From Sulfitobacter sp. HGT1 (GTDB lineage Bacteria; Pseudomonadota; Alphaproteobacteria; Rhodobacterales; Rhodobacteraceae), in the NCBI RefSeq assembly GCF_013282155.1, contig NZ_BLWI01000010.1, positions 186,001 through 250,000 on the forward strand: a stretch of 64,000 bases of DNA. Direction: 5' to 3'. The position numbers and the translations under genes were made by a program. The notes under the pieces were generated by a model that had not been told where the DNA came from, did no database searches, and saw only the letters and a program-made list of their open reading frames with translations. Shown one piece after another: positions 9,004 to 18,048 of the stretch. Position 1 is the first letter of the stretch, and every line of letters begins with the position of its first letter.

Positions 9004-9080
9004 TGGCGCGGTTGACGGGGCTCGAACCCGCGACCCCCGGCGTGACAGGCCGGTACTCTAACCAACTGAGCTACAACCGC
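9004..9080 (-). tRNA. tRNA-Asp (GTC), copy 2
   Basis: Second tRNA-Asp gene, same strand, 180 bases upstream of copy 1 in transcription order, with identical acceptor, anticodon and T arms and an encoded CCA at 9006-9004. 77 nt. The two are probably cotranscribed. A tandem pair of this tRNA is common in Rhodobacteraceae. Confidence 0.97.
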
Positions 9081-9232
9081 CCACTGCACGCTTTGTCGTA
9101 AACTTCAAAGCGTTGGGTGGTCATAGGGTCTGGCCCTGCGCCCGTCAAGCATGGTTTTAACAAGATGTCGGGTTTTGGTGAAAATAATTTCAGCCCCACC
9201 AACCAAAGGCCAACAGCACGCCGACAGCCTGC

Positions 9233-9261
9233 AAAAAAGCCCGCACATTTCTGCGCGGGCT
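9233..9261 (-). terminator. Terminator of the mrp operon
   Basis: Stem AGCCCGC / GCGGGCT (9238-9244 with 9255-9261), loop of 10, followed on the minus strand by a run of six T (9238-9233). It begins 6 bases after the mrpG stop codon. Confidence 0.85.
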
Positions 9262-9266
9262 GATGG

Positions 9267-9611
9267 TTATTTTTCTGAATAGGTGCCCCAGACATGGTCA
9301 TCGGGCGGCGGTGGCAGGGCCTGTTTGCCGCGCAGGCTGTGCATGTTCACCTTGGCGATGAAATTGCCCGAAATCGGCGCTGTGACGAACAGGAACGCCA
9401 TCACCAGAATCTCGTGGACGGACCCGTCGGCGGTGTTGAAGGAATAGACCACCGACGCCAGCAAAAGCGCCCCGACCCCCAGTGTCGAGGCCTTGGTGGG
9501 CCCGTGCAGGCGCGACATGCAATTGTCCAGCTTGATCAGCCCGATGGAGCCAACCAAGGTAAAGAACGCGCCAATCACCAGCAATGCGGCAATGATGGCT
9601 TCGGTTATCAT
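9267..9611 (-). CDS. mrpG: Na+/H+ antiporter subunit G
   Basis: Last gene of the multi-subunit Mrp (Mnh) antiporter operon; the membrane complex uses the proton gradient to export Na+. The 114-residue protein has three hydrophobic segments (about 5-25, 40-60, 66-88) and the PhaG/MnhG signature FTLVGSIGLIKLDNCMSRLHGPTKA, broken here as FTLVGSIGLIKL then SRLHGPTKA. The ATG at 9611 lies 7 bases past the mrpF stop; longer in-frame starts would run into mrpF. A Pro-rich cytoplasmic tail follows the last membrane segment. Confidence 0.93.
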   Translation of the reverse strand: MITEAIIAALLVIGAFFTLVGSIGLIKLDNCMSRLHGPTKASTLGVGALLLASVVYSFNTADGSVHEILVMAFLFVTAPISGNFIAKVNMHSLRGKQALPPPPDDHVWGTYSEK

Positions 9612-9618
9612 GCCAAGA

Positions 9619-9888
9619 TCATTCAATGATATCACCCCGCAAAACAAATCGCGCGATGGCGACGGTGGATACAAAACCCAGCATCGCAATGATCAACGCG
9701 CTTTCAAAATAGACCTGGGTGCCAAGACGCATCCCAAGCAGGATAATCAGCGCGATTGCGTTGATCACCATCGTATCCAGCGCCAAAATCCTGTCCCCGG
9801 TCGAGGGCCCTTTGACAAGGCGCAGCATCGCCAAAAGCTGTGACAATGCCACGGCAACAAATGCAAAGTTCAAAGCCATCAGGATCAT
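9619..9888 (-). CDS. mrpF: Na+/H+ antiporter subunit F
   Basis: 89-residue MnhF/MrpF subunit with three membrane segments (MALNFAFVAVALSQLLAML, MVINAIALIILLGMRLG, ALIIAMLGFVSTVAIARF). The family loop KGPSTGDRILALDTM between segments one and two contains the conserved Asp residues. Its ATG overlaps the mrpE stop (ATGA), so translation is coupled. MrpE, F and G are small subunits needed for assembly and activity of the complex. Confidence 0.94.
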   Translation of the reverse strand: MILMALNFAFVAVALSQLLAMLRLVKGPSTGDRILALDTMVINAIALIILLGMRLGTQVYFESALIIAMLGFVSTVAIARFVLRGDIIE

Positions 9889-10376
9889 TCGAAAATCTCC
9901 TTTAGTCGGCGCTCGTAGCGCTGTTTGATGTCATCGCGCACCGCGTCGGGGTCTTCGGCATCCAGCGCATGGACCAGCAACGCCCTGCCGTCATCGGACA
10001 GGTCTGCGCTGACGGTGCCCGGTGTCAGGGTGATGGTGCCCGCGAGCATCGTAATCGCCTCGGGGGTGCGCAGATCAAGGGGGATCACGACCCATTGCGG
10101 GCGCATGTTCTTGTTGCTTTTGAACAGCACGATCATCGCCACCACGACATTGGCGACAAGAATATCCCAGATCACCAGCACTAGATAGGACAGCAGTTTG
10201 ATCGGCCGTCCGACCGGCGGGCGGTCAGGCCAATAGGCAGCGGTCACAATTGGGATCAGCAGACCAAGGAGGATGCCGAACACCACCGTGCCCAGCTTTA
10301 CCTCGTTCACCAGCAGGCACCAGACAATCGCCAGCAACACGGTCAACAGGGGATGCGGAAACAGACGTGCGCGCAT
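9885..10376 (-). CDS. mrpE: Na+/H+ antiporter subunit E
   Basis: 163-residue MnhE/MrpE subunit: short cytoplasmic start, two or three membrane segments in the first 95 residues, then a conserved soluble C-terminal domain with TPEAITMLAGTITLTPGTVS and the VHALDAED motif. It follows mrpD after a single base and overlaps mrpF by four bases. Confidence 0.93.
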   Translation of the reverse strand: MRARLFPHPLLTVLLAIVWCLLVNEVKLGTVVFGILLGLLIPIVTAAYWPDRPPVGRPIKLLSYLVLVIWDILVANVVVAMIVLFKSNKNMRPQWVVIPLDLRTPEAITMLAGTITLTPGTVSADLSDDGRALLVHALDAEDPDAVRDDIKQRYERRLKEIFE

Positions 10377-10377
10377 A

Positions 10378-12027
10378 TCAGTGATCCTTTTTCGCGGCTG
10401 CCGGGGCTATGGCGTCGGCATTGTCGGCGGGCTTGGGTTCTTCGGTCTCGTGTTTTTCGCCCCCGTGTTTTTCGCCCCCGTGGTCATCGTTGATCTGCTT
10501 GCCCGGCGTGGTCAGCACCACAGCGATATAGGCCTCGGGGTTGAACAGCTGCGCCGAGGTCGCTTGCAACACCCGCGTCACCGGCCCCGCGGCAACAGTC
10601 AGCGCCATCAGCAAAGCCAGCAAGGCCCCGATCGACACCATCGGCAGTACGGAGGCTGGCACGGCTTCGGGTTCGGCCATTTCCTCGGCCGTATCAACCG
10701 GTTGATGGGCCTTCCAGAACACCACGCTGCCTGCACGGGCAAACCCGACCACCGCGACCAGCGAGCCGACCAGAATTGTGCCCCAGATCCACCACATCAG
10801 GTCAGACGCCCGCGCCGCATCCAAGATCAGCAGCTTGCCGATGAACCCCGACAGCGGCGGCAGACCCGTCATGCCAATCGCCGCGACAAAGAACATGCCC
10901 GCCACCAGTGCACCGCCCACAATCGGGGGGGCCACGTCAAAGCTGACACCGGCAGCACCGCGACGCGACCGGATCACATCGACCAGCAAGAACAACGCCG
11001 CAGCGGCAAAGGTGGAATGGATCGCATAATAAAGCGCGGCCGTGACACCCGTGGGCGTGAACACCGCCACCGCAGCCAGCAGCATCCCCATTGACCCGAT
11101 CACCGAAAACGCGACCATGCGGTCAACGCGTTTGGCCCCCAACACGCCCAACATGCCCAACGCGACGGTCAGCAAGGCGGCAGGGATCAGCCATAGATCG
11201 AACAGCCCTTGGGTGATCTCAAGATCGGGGGGGAAGACCAGCGTGAAGATGCGGATGATGCAATAGGCCCCCACCTTGGTCATGATCGCAAACAGGGCGG
11301 CCACGGGCGCAGGTGCCTCGGAATAGCTGGCAGGCAGCCAGAAATGCAGCGGCAGGATCGCGGCCTTGACCGCAAAGACCATCAGCAACGTCACGGCGGC
11401 CACACGAATGCCCGCGCTATTGGCCGCATCCAGCGTCGCCACACGCACCGCCAGATCGGCCATATTCAACGTGCCGGTTTCCGCATAAAGCGTGCCAAGC
11501 GCAAACAGGAACAGGGTCGATCCCAACAGGTTATACAGCACATATTGCGTCCCTGCCCGCAGCCGCTTTGGCCCGCCCGCATGGATCATCAACCCGTAGG
11601 ACGCGATCAGCAGAACCTCGAAAAATACGAAAAGGTTAAAGATGTCGCCGGTCAGGAAAGCCCCGATAATGCCCATCAGCTGGAATTGGAACAGCGGGTG
11701 AAAATGCTGCCCGCGTTCGTCCCAGCCCGACCCGATGGCATAAAGCAAGACAGGCAAGGCCAGCACGCAGGTCAGCAGCACCATCAAGGTCGACAGACGG
11801 TCAGCGACCAGCACGATGCCAAAGGGCGCAGACCAGTTGCCCAGCAAATACAGGCTGACGGTGCCGTCAGACGCCTGCCAGAACAGACCAAGCGCCAGCC
11901 CCAGCAACACCAGTGCCCCCGCAACCGAGAACACCCGCTGGATCGTCAGGTGATAGCGCGCCACCAGCACCAGCATCGCGGCCAGCATGGCAGGCACAAG
12001 GATCGGAAGGATCAGCCAATGGGTCAT
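10378..12027 (-). CDS. mrpD: Na+/H+ antiporter subunit D, with His-rich C-terminal tail
   Basis: 549-residue homolog of the NuoN/NuoM proton-translocating subunits, about 14 membrane helices. The key features are the lysine in the discontinuous helix region (VFAVKAAILPLHFWLPASYS) and the conserved Glu of helix 5 in FEVLLIASYGLMI. The last 45 residues leave the membrane and form a hydrophilic tail rich in His, Glu and Lys with two GGEKH repeats (nucleotides about 10440-10490), longer than typical MrpD. Start ATG overlaps the mrpC stop. Confidence 0.95.
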   Translation of the reverse strand: MTHWLILPILVPAMLAAMLVLVARYHLTIQRVFSVAGALVLLGLALGLFWQASDGTVSLYLLGNWSAPFGIVLVADRLSTLMVLLTCVLALPVLLYAIGSGWDERGQHFHPLFQFQLMGIIGAFLTGDIFNLFVFFEVLLIASYGLMIHAGGPKRLRAGTQYVLYNLLGSTLFLFALGTLYAETGTLNMADLAVRVATLDAANSAGIRVAAVTLLMVFAVKAAILPLHFWLPASYSEAPAPVAALFAIMTKVGAYCIIRIFTLVFPPDLEITQGLFDLWLIPAALLTVALGMLGVLGAKRVDRMVAFSVIGSMGMLLAAVAVFTPTGVTAALYYAIHSTFAAAALFLLVDVIRSRRGAAGVSFDVAPPIVGGALVAGMFFVAAIGMTGLPPLSGFIGKLLILDAARASDLMWWIWGTILVGSLVAVVGFARAGSVVFWKAHQPVDTAEEMAEPEAVPASVLPMVSIGALLALLMALTVAAGPVTRVLQATSAQLFNPEAYIAVVLTTPGKQINDDHGGEKHGGEKHETEEPKPADNADAIAPAAAKKDH

Positions 12028-12374
12028 GCCGCATCCCCCTTCTTGTGATCCGCGTCGGGGTCGTTCACCAGATCATCATCCGAGCTGAGGTAAGACCCGA
12101 CAGCGATCATCACGATCACGGCCGTCATGCCAAAGGAAATCACAATCGCCGTCAGCACCAGGGCCTGGGGCAGCGGATCGGTGTAGACTTCGACGCCGTC
12201 GCGCAGAACAGGCGGCGCATTCAACGCCAACCGTCCCGACGCGAACAGGAACACATTCACCGCATAGCTAAGCAAGGATGTCCCGATAATCACAGGAAAG
12301 CTGCGCAAACGCAGGATCATATAGATACCCGCAGCCGTCAAAGCGCCGATCGCTGTTGCTAGCAAAAGCTCCAT
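12024..12374 (-). CDS. mrpC: Na+/H+ antiporter subunit C
   Basis: 116-residue NuoK homolog with three membrane helices (about 3-20, 28-48, 74-98) and the conserved YMILRLRSFPVIIGTSLLSYA region containing SYAVNVFLF. It overlaps mrpD by four bases and follows mrpA after a single base. NuoK-like subunits contribute Glu residues to the central hydrophilic axis of the complex. Confidence 0.94.
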   Translation of the reverse strand: MELLLATAIGALTAAGIYMILRLRSFPVIIGTSLLSYAVNVFLFASGRLALNAPPVLRDGVEVYTDPLPQALVLTAIVISFGMTAVIVMIAVGSYLSSDDDLVNDPDADHKKGDAA

Positions 12375-12375
12375 A

Positions 12376-15237
12376 TCAGCTCTCCCCTCCCGTTAAGGTT
12401 TCGGTACGGGACGGGTCGATATCCATCGCATAGTCGCTTTCTTCGATCCCGGCACGACGTCCCAGCCGCGAGAAGCTTTCCAGCGACAGCATCACCGCAC
12501 CGACCACGGCCAGGAAGACACCCAGATCAAAGCCCATCGCGGTTGCCAGTTCGAATTTCTCCATCGGGGGGATGCGGAAATAACCAAAGGCCGAGGACAG
12601 GAACGGCGCGCCGGCAAACCATGCGCCGATACCGGTCAGACCCGCACACAGCACCCCTGCCCCGATGATCCCGTGATAGGGATAGCGCTGGCGCCGGTCC
12701 GCCCAGCTGAACCCGCTGGCCATATATTGCATCAAGACCGCAATCGCCACGACCAGTCCGGCGATGAACCCGCCACCCGGTTCGTTGTGGCCGCGCAGGA
12801 AGATAAAGACACCGACCATCAACACCACGGGCATCAACACGCGGGTCAAGACAACCATCATCAACGGGTGTGCATCGCCTGCGCGGGCTTCTTCATAGCC
12901 ACGGTTCAGCAACCGCGCGCGCACAGGCCCCGCCAGCAAGGCTTCGGTCAGGGCATAGATCACCAGCGCTGCAATCCCCAGCACGATGATTTCGCCAAAG
13001 GTATCAAAGCCACGGAAATCAACGAGGATCACGTTCACCACATTGGTACCGCCACCGCCCTTATAGGAATTGGCCAGATGGTATTCCGAGATCGAGGCGA
13101 TCGGGAAATCGGACATCAGCATCGTATAGATCAGCCCCGTTGCCGCGATGCCCCCTGCCAGCGACAACACGATATCGCGGGTGCGGTGTGCCACTGTCGA
13201 TTCAATCGGCGTGACGTTGGGCAAAAAGTTCAACGCCAGCAGCAACAGCACAATCGTCACCACCTCGACCGAGATTTGCGTAAGCGCCAGATCGGGGGCC
13301 GAGAAATAGTTGAACCCGACCGACACCATCAACCCGACGATCCCCATCAGGATCAGCGTCGCAAGGCGGTTGCGATGGACGGTCACCAGAAATCCGGTGG
13401 CAAGGATCAGCATCAGCCACCCCGCAAAGGCAACCGGCGTGATCGCCAGCATTTCGCGGGTGGGTGCCGCGTTGACGCCGGTAAACCACGCATGGGTCGC
13501 AACGGCGATCACGGATGTGGTGAATATGGCGGCGTAGCGGGTAAAGGAACTGTTGTGCAGCCGGTCCGCAAAGACATCCGCAAAGGCAACAGCGGCAGCG
13601 ATGATCCGGTCAAAGATCGCCTTGGCCTCCGGGCGCGGCGTGGCGGCCCAGAGCTTTGCCAGCGGGGCAAATGCCGCCAGCAGGATCAGACCGCCGACCA
13701 CAGCAATCACCGACATCCAAAGCGCAGGCACCAGACCATGCCAGATCTTGAAATGCGCATCAGGCAATTCGGCGGCATTGCCGATCACCGCTTGGGTCAC
13801 GGTCTTCACAAAGGGTTCTGCCAGAAACGGTGCAACACCGATGGCGATCACCGGAATGATCAACAAGGCTGGCGGCAGCAGCAAACCGACCTGCGGATCA
13901 TGGGGCGCGTGTGGGTAATCATCGCGCACGGGGCCCAAAAACGTATGGGCAATAAAGCGAAAGCTATAGGCCGCCGAGAACAGCGCGCCCAGTGTCGCCA
14001 CGGCGGCCACCAGATAAGGAGAGCCGAAAAGCGTGGTGTGATACGCCTCTTCCAGCATCATTTCCTTGGACAGGAACCCGTTCAGCAGCGGGATGCCCGC
14101 CATCGACAGCGCGGCAATCGTGGCCACGGCAAAAGTCAGCGGCATCAAGCGGCGCAAGCCGCCCAGCCGTTTCATATCGCGTGTGTGCAGGGCGTGATCA
14201 ACGATGCCCGCCGACATGAACAAGGCGGCCTTAAAGCTGGCGTGGTTCAGGATGTGAAACACCGCCGCCATCGCGCCAAAGGCGGTCCCCGTCCCCAAAA
14301 GGAAGGTGATCAACCCCAGATGCGACACGGTCGAGAACGCCAGCAGCGCCTTGAGATCGTCTTTGAACAGAGCAATCACCGCGCCTAGGACCATCGTGAT
14401 CAAACCGGCAGAGCAAACCAAAATCACCCAGATGTCAGTGCCAGACAGAACAGGCCACAGCCGCGCCATCAGGAACAACCCCGCCTTCACCATGGTGGCC
14501 GAATGCAGATAGGCCGAAACCGGTGTCGGGGCCGCCATCGCGTGGGGCAGCCAGAAATGGAACGGGAATTGCGCGGATTTGGTGAAACAGCCGATCAGGA
14601 TCAGGATCAGCGCCGGCACATAAAGCGGCGAGGCCTGGATCAGATCGCGGTTTTCAAGGATCGTGGTCAGGTCGTAGCTGCCCGCGATCTGCCCCAGAAG
14701 CATCATGCCACCGATCAAGGCCAGCCCGCCCATGCCGGTCACCGTCAGCGCCATACGCGCCCCTTGGCGCCCGTCGGCAGTATGTTTCCAAAATCCGATC
14801 AGCAGGAAGGACGACAGCGACGTCAGTTCCCAGAAAATCAGCAACATCAAGATGTTGTCAGACAGAACGATCCCGACCATCGCGCCCTGAAACAGCAGCA
14901 GATAGGTGTAAAACTCGCCCATATTGTCGTCACGCGACAGATAGAACCGCGCATAGGTGATGATCAGCAGCCCGATCCCCAGGATCAACCCCGCGAACAT
15001 CAGGCCCAACGGATCAAGGAACAGGTTCACGTTCAGCCCAAGCGACGGCAACCAGTTCAACTGGGCGGTCACGACCTCCCCTGCCAGAACGGCGGGCGCG
15101 TGGGTCGCAAGCCCGATCGCCGCAGAGGCGGTCACCAGAAATGTGATGATAAAGCAGCTTTGACGGCCGGCCTGAATCATCAGACCGGGCAGCAATGCGC
15201 CAAGAAACGGGAGGGCAATAATCAAAAATAAAGACAT
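12376..15237 (-). CDS. mrpA: Na+/H+ antiporter subunit A fused to subunit B
   Basis: 953-residue large subunit. The first ~500 residues are the NuoL-like channel with the helix-5 Glu (LIFWELTSLSSFLLIGFW) and the lysine/His motif KSAQFPFHFWLPHAMAAPTP. A middle region contains the MrpA C-terminal and MbhE-like helices (ISVEVVTIVLLLLALNFLPN). The last ~150 residues are a complete MnhB domain (VLMVGVFIFLRGHNEPGGGF). Fused AB subunits are the usual form in proteobacteria, which explains why no separate mrpB is present. ATG 15237 gives the canonical start MSLFLIIALPFLGALL; an upstream TTG at 15270 is possible. First gene of the operon. Confidence 0.95.
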   Translation of the reverse strand: MSLFLIIALPFLGALLPGLMIQAGRQSCFIITFLVTASAAIGLATHAPAVLAGEVVTAQLNWLPSLGLNVNLFLDPLGLMFAGLILGIGLLIITYARFYLSRDDNMGEFYTYLLLFQGAMVGIVLSDNILMLLIFWELTSLSSFLLIGFWKHTADGRQGARMALTVTGMGGLALIGGMMLLGQIAGSYDLTTILENRDLIQASPLYVPALILILIGCFTKSAQFPFHFWLPHAMAAPTPVSAYLHSATMVKAGLFLMARLWPVLSGTDIWVILVCSAGLITMVLGAVIALFKDDLKALLAFSTVSHLGLITFLLGTGTAFGAMAAVFHILNHASFKAALFMSAGIVDHALHTRDMKRLGGLRRLMPLTFAVATIAALSMAGIPLLNGFLSKEMMLEEAYHTTLFGSPYLVAAVATLGALFSAAYSFRFIAHTFLGPVRDDYPHAPHDPQVGLLLPPALLIIPVIAIGVAPFLAEPFVKTVTQAVIGNAAELPDAHFKIWHGLVPALWMSVIAVVGGLILLAAFAPLAKLWAATPRPEAKAIFDRIIAAAVAFADVFADRLHNSSFTRYAAIFTTSVIAVATHAWFTGVNAAPTREMLAITPVAFAGWLMLILATGFLVTVHRNRLATLILMGIVGLMVSVGFNYFSAPDLALTQISVEVVTIVLLLLALNFLPNVTPIESTVAHRTRDIVLSLAGGIAATGLIYTMLMSDFPIASISEYHLANSYKGGGGTNVVNVILVDFRGFDTFGEIIVLGIAALVIYALTEALLAGPVRARLLNRGYEEARAGDAHPLMMVVLTRVLMPVVLMVGVFIFLRGHNEPGGGFIAGLVVAIAVLMQYMASGFSWADRRQRYPYHGIIGAGVLCAGLTGIGAWFAGAPFLSSAFGYFRIPPMEKFELATAMGFDLGVFLAVVGAVMLSLESFSRLGRRAGIEESDYAMDIDPSRTETLTGGES

Positions 15238-15493
15238 GGCCGCAACTATCGGCGAGCAGTGCGAAAACAACCAGCCCTTAATTTCCGAATTTCCGCCGAA
15301 ACGACCGCTTTTTCAATGATTTTCCCGCAGGAAATACGCGGCGATCACCCTGCGCCGAACAGCCGATTGTCTGAGATAGTACTACGGCTTGCGGAATAAA
15401 GGGGTGATCGCGCCTATGGGTTGAAAATTCGCGAAACCGGACAATTTGTCCGCACCACGGATCAGCACGAAATCCGGTCGGGCGTCAGGTGAT

Positions 15494-16318
15494 TCACCCC
15501 TGCCCCGGTTCCTCGTCATCGCTCAAAGGCCCCTTGAAACCGGTCGCCACGACAAATTTCTCGGAACTGTCCTGACGGCTTGCGGGCGGTTTGATGTTCA
15601 AGACCTTGGTAAAGCGGCGTTTCAGCAGCTTTTGCAAATCGCCCTCGGCACCACCGGCCAAAACCTTGGCAACAAAGGTGCCGCCTTCTTCCAGCACATC
15701 AAAAGCGAAATAGGCCGCGGCCTCGCATAGGGCGATGATCCGGTTGTGGTCGGTCTGTTTGTGGCCCGAACTGGACGCCGCCATGTCGGACATGACCACA
15801 TCGGCCTTGCCACCCAGCCAGCCTTTGACGATCTGGTCGGCATCGTCCTCCATGAAATCAAGCACGTGCAATTCACAGCCCGCAATCGGCTCCATCTCTT
15901 GCAGGTCGATGCCCAGAATGGTGCCGACGTTCTTGCCCTTCTTTTCGCCCAAGACGTTGCAACGTTTCACCGCGACCTGACACCACCCGCCGGGGGCAGC
16001 CCCCAGATCGACGATGCGCGCACCGGGAACCAGAAAGCGGAATTTGTCATCCAGTTCCATGATCTTATAGGCCGCGCGGCCACGATAGCCTTCGGCATTG
16101 GCGCGTTTCACATAGGGGTCGTTCAACTGACGCTGCAACCAGCGGGTCGAGCTCAGCTTGCGGCCACGGGCCGACTTCACCTTGACCTTCAGGTCACGCT
16201 GACCGCGCCCCGAGGTGTTCTTGCCGGTTGGGGTTTTGCCACCTGATGTCTTGCCTGTCGGTGTCTTGCCTGTCGGTGTCTTTCCGGTTGGCGTCTTGCC
16301 GCTTGGTGTCTTGTCCAT
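15494..16318 (-). CDS. rlmE: 23S rRNA 2'-O-methyltransferase (FtsJ/RrmJ) with a TPTGK-repeat N-terminus
   Basis: Methylates the 2'-O of U2552 in 23S rRNA (E. coli numbering). Residues about 55-265 are the RrmJ core: SAM motif [13 protein letters not shown], the KDKE tetrad region starting at [12 protein letters not shown], and [18 protein letters not shown]. The first ~37 residues are a low-complexity run of K-T-P-T/S-G units (six or seven near copies), followed by a basic stretch. Such Lys/Thr/Pro/Gly extensions are common in this family in alphaproteobacteria, but an exact pentapeptide repeat is unusual. The ATG overlaps the stop of the Ppx/GppA gene by one base (TGATG), so the pair is coupled. 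Confidence 0.93.
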   Translation of the reverse strand: MDKTPSGKTPTGKTPTGKTPTGKTSGGKTPTGKNTSGRGQRDLKVKVKSARGRKLSSTRWLQRQLNDPYVKRANAEGYRGRAAYKIMELDDKFRFLVPGARIVDLGAAPGGWCQVAVKRCNVLGEKKGKNVGTILGIDLQEMEPIAGCELHVLDFMEDDADQIVKGWLGGKADVVMSDMAASSSGHKQTDHNRIIALCEAAAYFAFDVLEEGGTFVAKVLAGGAEGDLQKLLKRRFTKVLNIKPPASRQDSSEKFVVATGFKGPLSDDEEPGQG

Positions 16319-17433
16319 CAGTTTGGTCCTTCTTCCAAAACGCCATCCGCGCTCATCTGGGCATACAGCAGCCCCTCGCGCAGACCACGGTCTGCAACAC
16401 TTAATCTATTGGTCGGCCAGCACCGCATCAAGGCCTGCAAGATCGCAGCCCCCGACATGATCAACGCCTGACGGTCTTGTCCGATACGCGGGTCGGCACG
16501 TCGCCCCCCCGGCCCCATCGCCAGATAGGAATGAATGACCTTGTCGATCTGCGCACTGCTCATCCGCAGGCCGTCGACCTTGGTCCGGTCATAGCGCTTT
16601 AGCCCCAAATGGCTGGCAGCAACAGTGGTGACCGTGCCCGATGTGCCAACGATCTGGAAATGATCCTGCGACTGGGTGGATTGATAGGGGGTAAAGCTTT
16701 GCAGGTTTTCCTCGAAGAACCAGCTCATCAAGGCGAAACGCGCCGCGTCGTCTTCAACATCGGAAAACTGGTCGCGCAAGGTGGCGACGCCCAAGGGCAC
16801 GCTGATCCAGTCAACCACGCGGGCCTCGGGGATGCCGGTCTTGGCCTGATTGAACCCGCCATGCAGCCGCATAATCGACCGCGCGCGGTCTGCCTTAGGC
16901 ACCTTTGAGATGTCGATCCAGACCAGTTCCGTCGATCCGCCGCCGATATCGACGACGAGCAGGTTGTGGGTTTTGCGGTTCACCAGCGGCGCACAGGAAA
17001 TCACCGCCAGTTGGGCTTCTTCCTCGGGTTTGATGATGTCCAGCTTCAGGCCGGTTTCACGCTGGATCCGCGCCATGAACTCCGCACCATTGCTGGCACG
17101 GCGACAGGCTTCGGTTGCGACCAGACGCATCCGGCGCACTTTGTTGCGGCGCAGTTTCTGCTGACAGATGCGCAATGCCTGAATGGTACGCGTCATCGAT
17201 CCGCGCGACAATCGCCCGGTCTTCTCAAGCCCCGCCCCAAGCTGGACGGACTTCGAGAAACTGTCGACGACATGAAAACCGCTCCCCTTAGGTTGAGCGA
17301 TCAACATGCGACAACTATTTGTGCCCAGATCAAGGGCCGCATAGAGTTCGGTCGATCTGGGCGGAACTGGCGCGGGGCTCAGAGCCGGCGGTATATCGAG
17401 CGCGCCCGCACCTTTGGGACGCTGTGGCGCCAT
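16318..17433 (-). CDS. Ppx/GppA family exopolyphosphatase / (p)ppGpp-related phosphatase
   Basis: 371-residue ASKHA-fold phosphatase. The ATPase-like phosphate-1 loop is [15 protein letters not shown] (about 32-46), the second phosphate loop [13 protein letters not shown] (about 152-164), with [13 protein letters not shown] between. The short form lacks the HD C-terminal domain of E. coli Ppx/GppA. Alphaproteobacterial members usually pair with rlmE exactly as here. They hydrolyse polyphosphate or pppGpp; which one cannot be decided from the sequence. A Pro-rich N-terminal extension (about 1-28) precedes the domain. Confidence 0.92.
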   Translation of the reverse strand: MAPQRPKGAGALDIPPALSPAPVPPRSTELYAALDLGTNSCRMLIAQPKGSGFHVVDSFSKSVQLGAGLEKTGRLSRGSMTRTIQALRICQQKLRRNKVRRMRLVATEACRRASNGAEFMARIQRETGLKLDIIKPEEEAQLAVISCAPLVNRKTHNLLVVDIGGGSTELVWIDISKVPKADRARSIMRLHGGFNQAKTGIPEARVVDWISVPLGVATLRDQFSDVEDDAARFALMSWFFEENLQSFTPYQSTQSQDHFQIVGTSGTVTTVAASHLGLKRYDRTKVDGLRMSSAQIDKVIHSYLAMGPGGRRADPRIGQDRQALIMSGAAILQALMRCWPTNRLSVADRGLREGLLYAQMSADGVLEEGPN

Positions 17434-17469
17434 GGTTTGCGCCTTTCATTACGAGTTGCCCTTAAGGTA

Positions 17470-17503
17470 GTGTTTCCCACGCCCATGAGCAAGCGGGAAA
17501 CAC
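17470..17503 (+). promoter_or_regulatory. Hairpin upstream of the methyl-tetrahydrofolate unit
   Basis: Perfect 9-base stem GTGTTTCCC / GGGAAACAC (17470-17478 with 17495-17503) around a 16-base loop. It lies between the divergent Ppx/GppA gene and the small gene at 17697. It lacks a T run, so it is not a terminator. It could be a protein site or part of a structured leader. Confidence 0.35.
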
Positions 17504-17613
17504 CAAGTTTGTAGCGCCTGCATGTGATGCACCTCACAACCATCTTGAGAATTATGAGGGCTTCGTCCCCTCGCCCCTTGGGACATGCCGGTGTACTGTG
17601 GCTACGTCGCAGA

Positions 17614-17640
17614 CGCCGTTTTGAGTGTCGAAAAACGGCG
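17614..17640 (+). promoter_or_regulatory. Leader hairpin before the gene at 17697
   Basis: Perfect 9-base stem CGCCGTTTT / AAAACGGCG with a 9-base loop, 57 bases upstream of the ATG at 17697; a smaller CTAGA/TCTAG stem follows at 17662-17676. Together they suggest a structured 5' leader. I could not match it to a known SAM or cobalamin riboswitch. Confidence 0.35.
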
Positions 17641-17696
17641 ACGGGGACAGATCAACAAACGCTAGAAAAACTCTAGTGCAATCAAGGGAATCGATC

Positions 17697-17993
17697 ATGC
17701 CAGAAGTTACCATCGTTTATTGGCGTGATATTCCAGCGCAGGTGATTGTCGGCAAAGGCCGTCGCGGATCGAAACGGGCGCTGCCCGAACGGTTCGAACA
17801 AGCGATTGACCGCGCCGCCATGAAGATCGGTGCCGAAGATTCCGATGCCTATCTGGCGGAATGGCGCAAGGCGGACCCTTACACTGTCGAGGGTGAACCG
17901 GATGCCGTTGCCGATGCCGAAGCCGCCCGCATTGATGCCGAATACGACCGCGACCGCATCAAGGCGCTGATTGCAAAAGACGGCTGGGCCTGA
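17697..17993 (+). CDS. Small conserved protein of the 'virulence factor' (PF13769-like) family
   Basis: 98-residue soluble protein beginning MPEVTIVYWRDIPAQVIVGK, with AEWRKADPYTVEG near residue 65 and an acidic/Ala-rich C-terminus. It matches the short 'Virulence_fact' family, whose name is historical; no biochemical role is known to me. The ATG at 17697 has AAGGGA 8 bases upstream. In Rhodobacteraceae this gene habitually precedes a MetF-like reductase and a corrinoid methyltransferase, as here (41 and 10 bases are the gaps to candidate downstream starts), so it may belong to methyl-tetrahydrofolate metabolism. That link is inference from context. Confidence 0.82.
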   Translation: MPEVTIVYWRDIPAQVIVGKGRRGSKRALPERFEQAIDRAAMKIGAEDSDAYLAEWRKADPYTVEGEPDAVADAEAARIDAEYDRDRIKALIAKDGWA

Positions 17994-18048
17994 CCCCCAT
18001 GCCCCGACCCGAGTTCCAAAGTTGATCCCCTTCATGAAAGACACGCTC

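Noticed and set aside
8747..9080. Direct repeat suggesting an integration event
   Set aside because: The repeats are two complete functional tRNA-Asp genes with no integrase or foreign DNA between them.
12673..14388. 571-codon open frame on the plus strand, antisense to mrpA
   Set aside because: Translation is rich in His, Gln, Arg and Asp with no family features. It arises from the GC-rich codon pattern of mrpA, whose membrane protein sequence is unmistakable.
16205..16318. CRISPR-like short repeats
   Set aside because: The 15-base repeats are contiguous, without spacers, and encode the TPTGK repeats of RlmE in frame.
17434..17696. Cobalamin or SAM riboswitch before the methyl-tetrahydrofolate unit
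   Set aside because: I could not find a B12-box-like or SAM-class core; only unexplained hairpins are present, reported as such.
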